Assembly: GCA_937924505.1 (NCBI GenBank)
Contig: CALDSR010000003.1
Coordinates: forward strand, 36,447 to 100,446
Source of the DNA: an uncultured Granulosicoccus sp.
Lineage (GTDB): Bacteria > Pseudomonadota > Gammaproteobacteria > Granulosicoccales > Granulosicoccaceae
Direction of reading: 5' to 3'
DNA length: 64,000 bases
Positions within the stretch are counted from its first letter, which is position 1. Every line of letters starts with the position of its first letter. The notes under the pieces are model-generated. The model saw nothing but the letters and a program-made list of their open reading frames with translations, ran no database searches and was not told the origin of the DNA. The position numbers and the translations under genes are program-made. This document shows, piece after piece, positions 58,303 to 64,000 of the stretch.

Positions 58303-60171
58303 GTGGCACTGTTGCAAATAGCCGAACCCGGTGAGTCGCAAGCACCTCATCAGCATCGTCTGGCTGTCGGTATCGATCTCGGTACAACCAATTCATTGGT
58401 AGCGGCCGTACGTAGTGGTGAATCGAGTGTGTTGCCGGATGCTGCTGGACGTCGAGCAATACCGTCTGTCGTGCATTATGCAGATGACAAGACGGTGACT
58501 GTCGGTCATGATGCCGAGTCCATCGTCGGTGATGCCTTGAGTACGATTCGATCAGCGAAGCGATTGATGGGCAAGGGCGCGGATGATCTTGCTGGAAGCT
58601 GGTTGAATGAGCACTATCAATTTGATACTGAATCAGCATCCATCCCGCTGTTCAAAACAGCCGCAGGATCCAGGAGTGCGATAGAAGTATCCGCAGAGAT
58701 ACTGTATAGCCTTAAGGTTCGGGCTGAAGAAACACTCGGCGGTGAATTGGTCGGAGCCGTGATCACCGTGCCGGCTTATTTCGATGATGCCCAACGTCAG
58801 GCGACAAAAGATGCCGCTGCCTTGAGTGGTTTACAGGTTTTGCGCCTTTTGAACGAACCGACCGCCGCTGCCGTCGCCTATGGTCTCGATACACGGGATG
58901 AAGGCACCGTTGCGATTTTTGATCTCGGTGGAGGCACCTTTGATATTTCACTGTTGAAGATGCAGCGCGGTGTTTTCGAAGTTTTGGCCACAGCCGGCGA
59001 CACAGCGCTGGGCGGTGACGATATCGATAATCTTGTTGTTGGCTGGATTCTTGAGCAAGCTGGCGTTGACGCGCTTGCAAGCGAGCAGGATCATAGCGAT
59101 GTAAAAGCGCTTGCACGTGCAGCAAAGGAGGCCTTGTCAAACTCGCCGGAGACATCAATTGATTTTGCCGCCGAAGGACAGCAATGGCAGGGGACGCTGA
59201 CTCTCGAGACCTTCAATGCGCTGATCGAAGCACTGGTGCAACGAACGCTTGCACCTTGCCGGCAGGTTATTCGTGATGCGCAAATCAACCGTGATGATAT
59301 CGATGCCGTGGTCATGGTTGGCGGTTCCACGCGTGTGCCATTAGTGCGGGAAAAAGTCAGTGAATTCTTCCGTCAGGATGTGCTGACCGATATTGATCCT
59401 GATGAAGTCGTCGCTATCGGCGCTGCCATTCAAGCCGATGTACTTGCCGGCAACAAACCAGACAACGACTTGTTGCTACTGGATGTAACGCCCTTGTCGC
59501 TCGGGTTAGAGACCATGGGTGGTCTGGTTGAGAAGGTCATCCCGCGCAACACAACCATTCCGATTGCGCGCGGTCAGGAATTTACGACTTACAAGGACGG
59601 GCAGAGCGCAATGGCCTTGCATGTACTGCAAGGTGAACGCGAAATGGTGTCCGATTGCCGTTCCCTGGCACGCTTTGAATTAACCGGTTTTCCGGCACGT
59701 GTTGCTGGCGCTGCGCGCATTCAAGTGCTGTTCCAGGTAGACGCCGATGGCCTGCTCACGGTCAGCGCTCTGGAAAAAGAAAGTGGTGTTGTGGCAAGCA
59801 TTGATGTCAAGCCATCCTACGGGCTGAGCGACGGCGAAATCGAGGAGATGTTGCGCGCTTCCATGGAACATGCTTCAGAAGATATGCAGGCGCGCGCCTT
59901 GGCTGAACAGAAAGTCGAAGCGCAGCGAGTGCTCGAAGCCGTACACAGTGCGCTTGATGCTGATGGTGATGAACATTTGAGCACCGAAGAGCGTTCGGCT
60001 ATTGATAAACTGATCGCTGATCTCCGCGCACGCATCGATAGCGGTGATCGAAACGAAATACATGACGCCGTGCACGCACTCGAAGCCGGTAGCACAAACT
60101 TTGTCGAGCGACGCATGAATGCCAGTGTCAGAAAGATGATGGCAGGCCAAAGCGTCGGCGAATTTGATTGA
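58303..60171 (+). CDS. hscA: Hsp70-type chaperone HscA
   Basis: 622-residue specialised Hsp70 that drives cluster release from IscU by binding its LPPVK loop. GTG start. ATPase signatures: [29 protein letters not shown] and [18 protein letters not shown] substrate-binding domain ([16 protein letters not shown] ...) and helical lid follow. Longest gene of the isc operon. Confidence 0.98.
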   Translation: MALLQIAEPGESQAPHQHRLAVGIDLGTTNSLVAAVRSGESSVLPDAAGRRAIPSVVHYADDKTVTVGHDAESIVGDALSTIRSAKRLMGKGADDLAGSWLNEHYQFDTESASIPLFKTAAGSRSAIEVSAEILYSLKVRAEETLGGELVGAVITVPAYFDDAQRQATKDAAALSGLQVLRLLNEPTAAAVAYGLDTRDEGTVAIFDLGGGTFDISLLKMQRGVFEVLATAGDTALGGDDIDNLVVGWILEQAGVDALASEQDHSDVKALARAAKEALSNSPETSIDFAAEGQQWQGTLTLETFNALIEALVQRTLAPCRQVIRDAQINRDDIDAVVMVGGSTRVPLVREKVSEFFRQDVLTDIDPDEVVAIGAAIQADVLAGNKPDNDLLLLDVTPLSLGLETMGGLVEKVIPRNTTIPIARGQEFTTYKDGQSAMALHVLQGEREMVSDCRSLARFELTGFPARVAGAARIQVLFQVDADGLLTVSALEKESGVVASIDVKPSYGLSDGEIEEMLRASMEHASEDMQARALAEQKVEAQRVLEAVHSALDADGDEHLSTEERSAIDKLIADLRARIDSGDRNEIHDAVHALEAGSTNFVERRMNASVRKMMAGQSVGEFD

Positions 60172-60189
60172 CTCAGGAGCTGATGGCAG

Positions 60190-60528
60190 ATGCCAAATAT
60201 AACCATTAAACCCCATCATGAAATTTGCCCTGACGGCGCAAGCTTCACCGTCGACCCGGGTATCTCCGTGTGTGATGCGATGCTCCGCAATGGCGTTGAT
60301 ATCGAACACGCCTGCGAGAAGTCATGCGCTTGCACTACCTGCCATGTGCATGTGCGTGAGGGTGGGGAGAGTATCGACGAGGCTGATGAGCTTGAAGAAG
60401 ATTATCTCGACAAGGCTTGGGGTCTGGACCCGGATTCCCGATTGAGCTGTCAGGCCATTGTGGCGGACAAGGATCTGATCATCGAGATTCCCAAGTACAC
60501 CATCAATATGGTGTCTGAAAACCACTAG
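60190..60528 (+). CDS. fdx: ISC-type [2Fe-2S] ferredoxin
   Basis: 112-residue electron donor for cluster assembly. Ligands C-x5-C-x2-C in [15 protein letters not shown] and a distal Cys in [32 protein letters not shown] is the usual adrenodoxin-like helix region. 18 bp after hscA. Confidence 0.97.
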   Translation: MPNITIKPHHEICPDGASFTVDPGISVCDAMLRNGVDIEHACEKSCACTTCHVHVREGGESIDEADELEEDYLDKAWGLDPDSRLSCQAIVADKDLIIEIPKYTINMVSENH

Positions 60529-60590
60529 GACCCTTGACTGCAGCGACGACAAAGACTGCCGCTGTACTGTCGGAGATTGGAGAAGAACTG

Positions 60591-60791
60591 ATGCAACTGA
60601 AATGGACTGACATTCGAGAGATCGCCATTGAGCTGGCCGAAGCCCATCCGGACGTGGATCCCCAGTATGTGCGCTTTACTGATATGCATGCCTGGATTTG
60701 TGCACTGGAAGACTTTGACGATGACCCGGAAAAGTCCAGCGAAGGCATTCTTGAAGGTATTCAGATGACTTGGATTGATGAAGTCGATTGA
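60591..60791 (+). CDS. iscX: ISC accessory protein IscX
   Basis: 66-residue acidic IscS-binding regulator and iron donor candidate, the same length as E. coli IscX. ATG 60591 has GGAG upstream; the in-frame extension to 60534 is not family-like. [38 protein letters not shown] and the C-terminal MTWIDEVD are diagnostic. Last gene of the operon, before a hairpin terminator. Confidence 0.96.
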   Translation: MQLKWTDIREIAIELAEAHPDVDPQYVRFTDMHAWICALEDFDDDPEKSSEGILEGIQMTWIDEVD

Positions 60792-60817
60792 GTTGTTGGT
60801 TCTATAGTCAGTTGTGC

Positions 60818-60843
60818 AGCCGTTCATGTGACGACGGCTTTTT
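60818..60843 (+). terminator. Intrinsic terminator of the isc operon
   Basis: AGCCGT (60818-60823) pairs with ACGGCT (60834-60839), followed by a five-T run, 27 bp after the iscX stop. The stem is short but the U-tract is immediate. Confidence 0.65.
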
Positions 60844-60883
60844 GAAGAGAATGTCATGATGCCAAACGTGAGTTGAATTACCC

Positions 60884-61897
60884 ATGTCATTCGCGATTAG
60901 CATCGACGATATCGAAGCGGCAGCCTCACGCCTCAAGGACGTGGCTGTTGTTACACCGCTACTGGAAAGCCCCTATCTGAACGAGGTTGCCGGGCGGCGT
61001 GTTTTGGTCAAGGCTGAAGTCTTGCAGCGAACCGGCTCATTCAAATTTCGTGGCGCCTGGAACGCAGTTACCGCGTTGCAGGAAAGGAATCGGGGGCAGG
61101 GCGTAATCGCCTATTCATCTGGAAACCACGCGCAAGGTATCGCTCAAGCGGCCGCTCTACATGGCGTTGCTGCGGTGATTATCATGCCCAATGATGCACC
61201 GGCATTGAAACTTGCCAACACACGGGCATTGGGCGCTGAAGTGATTCTCTATGACAGGCCCGGTGGTGAGTCTCGCGAATCGGTCGGTGAGTTGCTTGCT
61301 GAACAACGCGGCCTGCATTTGATCCGGCCCTACGATGATCCTGATGTCATGGCGGGTCAGGGAAGTTGCGGTCTGGAGATAGTCGAGCAGGCTGCGAAGG
61401 CGGGTGTCGATTCAGGCGATGTATTTGTTTGTTGTGGAGGCGGTGGTCTATCTTCAGGTATTGCGATCGCCATGCAAGCGAAAGCCCCGCAGTTTCGTGT
61501 GCGACCTGTTGAGCCGGCAAGTTCCGACGACGTTCGTCGTTCTCTTCTGGCAGGCCATCGTATCGCCAACGAAACGCAAAGCACATCCATTTGCGATGCC
61601 ATTGTGACGCCGATGCCGGGTGAGCTGAGCTTTCCGATACTGGATTCCTTAGCCGGTCCTGGTTTGTGTGTCAGTGATGAAGATGTGCTTAAGGCTATGG
61701 CACAGTCGATGTTGCGTTTGAAACTGGTGGTTGAGCCCGGCGGCGCAGTCGCGTTGGCCGCTGCTCTGTTCGCAACAGTTGAAAATCGGGGTGCAGAAGT
61801 GGATGCATCCTCATCCTCGGATGCGGTTTGTTGCGTGGTAACTGGTGGCAATGCCGATCCTGCGATGTTAATGAGAGCGATTGATCGTTTTGCTTAA
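60884..61897 (+). CDS. Threonine/serine dehydratase-like PLP enzyme
   Basis: 337-residue fold-type II PLP enzyme. PLP lysine in RTGSFKFRGAWNAV; YSSGNHAQGIAQAAALHG; phosphate-binding CCGGGGLSSGIAIAM; C-terminal VVEPGGAVALAAALF and VVTGGNAD. No ACT domain, so it resembles catabolic threonine ammonia-lyase, serine racemase or threo-hydroxyaspartate dehydratase rather than biosynthetic IlvA. VEPASSDDVRRSLLAGHRI differs from the common PEGADD wording. Exact substrate not assignable. Confidence 0.88.
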   Translation: MSFAISIDDIEAAASRLKDVAVVTPLLESPYLNEVAGRRVLVKAEVLQRTGSFKFRGAWNAVTALQERNRGQGVIAYSSGNHAQGIAQAAALHGVAAVIIMPNDAPALKLANTRALGAEVILYDRPGGESRESVGELLAEQRGLHLIRPYDDPDVMAGQGSCGLEIVEQAAKAGVDSGDVFVCCGGGGLSSGIAIAMQAKAPQFRVRPVEPASSDDVRRSLLAGHRIANETQSTSICDAIVTPMPGELSFPILDSLAGPGLCVSDEDVLKAMAQSMLRLKLVVEPGGAVALAAALFATVENRGAEVDASSSSDAVCCVVTGGNADPAMLMRAIDRFA

Positions 61898-61966
61898 GTA
61901 ATGGCTCATAGCCAGTAGCTACGCGTTAAAGCCGCTTTGCCTATTGGAAGCATTGGTTTTTCAGTG

Positions 61967-62101
61967 TTACGCGCTCTGAAAACGCTCCACGGATATGAAT
62001 CCGTCTATCTGCTCCAGCAAGGGGCGTAATTCTTCGGCTATCGATAAGTACTCGTCGTATTGACTGTCTTTTGGACTAACTTCGAAAATGACAGCGATCA
62101 C
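61967..62101 (-). pseudogene. Truncated antibiotic-biosynthesis-monooxygenase (ABM) domain remnant
   Basis: A 44-codon frame, GTG 62101 to TAA 61967, overlapping the upstream NIPSNAP stop by 4 bp (GTGA). It reads VIAVIFEVSPKD, then YLSIAEELRPLLEQIDG and FISVERFQS, the N-terminal half of small ABM-domain proteins that normally run to about 100 residues with a following SLSFW region. The frame ends right after FQSA, and the missing half is not found in the other two frames downstream. It is probably a 3'-truncated gene, though a short functional protein cannot be excluded. Confidence 0.65.
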
Positions 62102-62421
62102 GATGTTGGTCCGTGTGGTGCTGATGCCCGTTTTAAAAAAGTGCGATCCTCTCGAAGTAGAAATTTTTCCTGTTGGGCGAATTCGTAGTTTTCGCGACCT
62201 ATTGGATCGTTTGCCAGCCTTGTTCGATATTGTTCGTATGCTGCAAGGTTAGCTATCTCATAGATGCCATAGGCCAGTGTGCTTGACCCTTCATGTGGCG
62301 AGTAGTAACCAATGAGATTGGCCCCGCAACGAGGAATGGCCTGTCCCCAATTACGCGCATATTGATTGAATTGGTATTTCTTGCTTGGATCAATGTGGTA
62401 GCGAATGATGCAGGTCAGCAT
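62098..62421 (-). CDS. NIPSNAP family protein
   Basis: 107-residue ferredoxin-like-fold protein: MLTCIIRYHIDPSKKYQFNQYARNWGQAIPRCG, YYSPHEGSSTLAYGIYEIANLAAYEQYRTRLANDP. No catalytic motif; family function is poorly known. It is followed with a 4-bp overlap by the truncated ABM frame, so two dimeric alpha-beta barrel proteins were originally translated together. Divergent from the ArsR-type regulator 87 bp away. Confidence 0.85.
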   Translation of the reverse strand: MLTCIIRYHIDPSKKYQFNQYARNWGQAIPRCGANLIGYYSPHEGSSTLAYGIYEIANLAAYEQYRTRLANDPIGRENYEFAQQEKFLLREDRTFLKRASAPHGPTS

Positions 62422-62508
62422 GATTAAAATCCATTGCGGTAGTGATTGAATTCGATGATGAGATTATGCAAGACTGACCGTCTTGAATGCTTCGGTGTGG
62501 ATCGAACT

Positions 62509-63186
62509 ATGGAATACTCGCCCAACATTGCACGGATAGGAACACTGCTCGGCGACAATACGCGTGCGCGAATGCTCTCGACACTGATGCATGGCAAGGC
62601 ACTGACTGCATCAGAACTGGCTCGCGATGCGGGAGTCACAGCGCAAACAGCTTCGACACATTTGGCAAAATTGGAATCAGGTGGTCTTCTTGCGTTACGC
62701 AAGCAAGGAAGACACAAATATTTCACCATCGCCAACGAGGAAGTGGCGACCTTGCTTGAGTCCATGATGGGGCTAACGACTCGCGACAACTCACAAATCC
62801 TTGCCACTGGTCCGCGTGATTCAAACTTGCGCAAAGCCAGAGTCTGTTACAACCATTTGGCAGGTGGAAAGAGTGTGCAGCTTTATGATTACCTGCTGGC
62901 AAAGCAATATCTTCTGGAGGTCAACGGCACGCCAGAGCTCAGCGAGCAGGGCGAAAATTTTGTAAAGAGCTTTGGTATTGATCTAGATCTGCTGCAAAAA
63001 TCAAAATCACCACTTTGCAAAGCCTGCCTTGACTGGAGCGAACGCCGATCACATCTCGCTGGCAGTCTTGGCAGGGCGTTCCTTGCAAAGTTCGAATCAA
63101 TGCGCTGGCTGAGTCGTGGTGAAGGGCGCATCGTTACTTTTAGTACGAAAGGGCGGCGAGAATTTGATGCGATGTTTGGTGATTGA
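62509..63186 (+). CDS. ArsR-type (HTH_20) transcriptional regulator
   Basis: 225 residues from ATG 62509 (MEYSPNIARIGTLLGDNTRARMLSTLMHG, the usual family start); in-frame ATG 62446 adds 21 unrelated residues. Winged helix at about 10-85 (LTASELARDAGVTAQTASTHLAKLESGGLL, KQGRHKYFTIA). The C-terminal region (RKARVCYNHLAGGKSVQLYDYLL, CKACLDWSERRSHLAGSLGRAF) is typical of this longer ArsR subgroup. Probably controls the divergent NIPSNAP gene and itself (inference from position). Confidence 0.88.
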   Translation: MEYSPNIARIGTLLGDNTRARMLSTLMHGKALTASELARDAGVTAQTASTHLAKLESGGLLALRKQGRHKYFTIANEEVATLLESMMGLTTRDNSQILATGPRDSNLRKARVCYNHLAGGKSVQLYDYLLAKQYLLEVNGTPELSEQGENFVKSFGIDLDLLQKSKSPLCKACLDWSERRSHLAGSLGRAFLAKFESMRWLSRGEGRIVTFSTKGRREFDAMFGD

Positions 63187-63391
63187 TTCAACCGTATAGT
63201 TCTAGCGTTTTTCTTTAGCCCTGGATTTGGCAGTAATATCGACCGATTGCCTAGCGAAGGCGTTGGAGATGTCGGCAGATATTTGATGTCTGTTCTTGGG
63301 TAAAATGGGCTGCTGGTATTCAAGATATATATTTGAAATAAAGGTACTTTCTGTTTATGTCGACTGTTATGCCTAAATAGGATCGAAGTTC

Positions 63392-63970
63392 ATGGATAGC
63401 CCAATAGATAAATTTGAAGTTTGGTGGCGGGATGCTTTAGTCGATAGTCCATTAAAGCAAAGAAGTCCAGTATGCATATCAACGATTGACGAGAATGGGT
63501 TTCCATCTGGAAGATTTGTTGATCTAAAATCTGTAAGTGATGAAGGTTTTGTATTCTGTTCTTACTTGGACTCAAATAAGGGTAAGCAGATTTCAAATAA
63601 CGCCAAATCTGCGATGACATTCTGGTGGGATCACGTTGGTTATCAGATCCGTGTTGTCGGTTACGCACAAGAGATATCCAAAGTGGAGGCAGAAAGATTC
63701 TGGATTACACGCACCAGAAGTGCCCAAATGACAACCACTGCCTTTGATCAAAGCGCGCCTTTAGAGTCTGAGGGCTTTTTGGCGGCGCATCTCCAAAATA
63801 TTTCGGAACAGTTTGACGGTCAACCTATTCCAATGCCAGTTAATTGGGGAGGTTATCTCATCAAGCCAATTACGATAGAGTTTCTTACTTTTCGCGACAG
63901 CAGATTGCACCTGCGGGAGTCATTTGAATATATTGACGGTCATTGGGTTAAGCGTCTTCTTCAACCGTAA
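63392..63970 (+). CDS. pdxH: Pyridoxamine 5'-phosphate oxidase-like protein
   Basis: 192-residue FMN flavoprotein of the PdxH family, making pyridoxal 5'-phosphate. SPVCISTIDENGFPSGRFVDLKSVSDEGFVFCSYLDSNKG is the FMN-binding start (quoted as two parts: ISTIDENGFPSGRFVDLK, FCSYLDSNKG). WWDHVGYQIRVVGYAQEIS and the C-terminal MPVNWGGYLIKPITIEF, RESFEYIDGHWVKRLLQP match. Shorter than E. coli PdxH (218). Codons and base composition are visibly AT-richer than neighbours (some 60-base lines near one-third G+C), suggesting acquisition by transfer. A second, canonical pdxH elsewhere is possible. Confidence 0.85.
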   Translation: MDSPIDKFEVWWRDALVDSPLKQRSPVCISTIDENGFPSGRFVDLKSVSDEGFVFCSYLDSNKGKQISNNAKSAMTFWWDHVGYQIRVVGYAQEISKVEAERFWITRTRSAQMTTTAFDQSAPLESEGFLAAHLQNISEQFDGQPIPMPVNWGGYLIKPITIEFLTFRDSRLHLRESFEYIDGHWVKRLLQP

Positions 63971-63991
63971 TTGGTATAACAAGAAGGTTCT

Positions 63992-64000
63992 ATGAATCTG
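63992..64000 (+). CDS. Possible start of a further gene, cut by the window edge
   Basis: AGAAGG (63982-63987) lies 4 bp before ATG at 63992, 21 bp after the pdxH-like stop. Only three codons (MNL) are in the window, so no product can be named. Confidence 0.3.

Overview
The window (about 54% G+C by eye) is chromosomal DNA of a gammaproteobacterium, probably a marine, copiotrophic, non-enterobacterial one. The evidence is gene order: gyrA/ubiG divergently paired, gyrA-serC-pheA-tyrA ... aroA-cmk-rpsA-ihfB-lapB-pyrF, queA-tgt-yajC-secD-secF, and suhB/trmJ-cysE-iscRSUA-hscBA-fdx-iscX are all classic gammaproteobacterial arrangements. Many secreted lipoproteins, a GH10 xylanase and a spondin-domain protein point to a free-living polymer degrader. 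A Granulosicoccus/Arenicella-like relative would fit, but the lineage cannot be fixed from the sequence alone. No insertion sequence, phage, CRISPR array or rRNA operon is visible. There is one tRNA gene, tRNA-Leu(CAA).

Layout. 1-7.6 kb: pgi (cut by the left edge), parC with an unusual lysine-rich N-terminal tail, a minus-strand REC/PAS/degenerate-GGDEF protein, and the translation set efp-epmA coupled to a small HExxH protein. 7.5-10.7 kb: a minus-strand sco-pcuC-psd operon (CuA-centre metallation plus phosphatidylserine decarboxylase) and prmB. 10.7-20.7 kb is the most accessory part: a small predicted outer-membrane barrel, a spondin/FN3 protein, lipoproteins, DUF1653, a transglycosylase-like lipoprotein, ogt, a HlyU-like protein, a protein carrying both subtilase and zincin motifs, a LysR regulator, cytochrome P460 and a beta-propeller lipoprotein. 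20.8-25.7 kb: a compact minus-strand run ubiG - squalene/phytoene-synthase-like - SDR - davA - davB, joining quinone biosynthesis to lysine (delta-aminovalerate) catabolism.

25.9-43.8 kb is the gyrA-to-pyrF supercluster for DNA topology, serine and aromatic amino acids, CMP kinase, ribosomal protein S1, IHF, LPS control and pyrimidine synthesis. It is interrupted between tyrA and aroA by about 5 kb with three co-oriented genes for exported proteins (lipoprotein esterase, secreted protein, GH10 xylanase). 43.9-46.6 kb: tRNA-Leu, a META/PrcB-like lipoprotein and an aldo/keto reductase. 46.7-52.2 kb: queuosine tRNA modification (queA-tgt) and the Sec accessory complex (yajC-secD-secF). 52.3-60.8 kb: suhB and the complete ISC iron-sulfur operon, with a full-consensus type 1 IscR operator upstream of iscR and a hairpin terminator after iscX. 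60.9-64 kb: a threonine-dehydratase-like enzyme, a NIPSNAP gene overlapping a truncated ABM-domain remnant, an ArsR-type regulator and an AT-rich pdxH-like gene.

No wholly new multigene system stands out. The best second-look items are the dual serine/metallo protease, the exported-enzyme block inside the aromatic operon, the histone-H1-like tail on ParC, the davBA genes in the ubiG run, and the efp-epmA-coupled HExxH gene.
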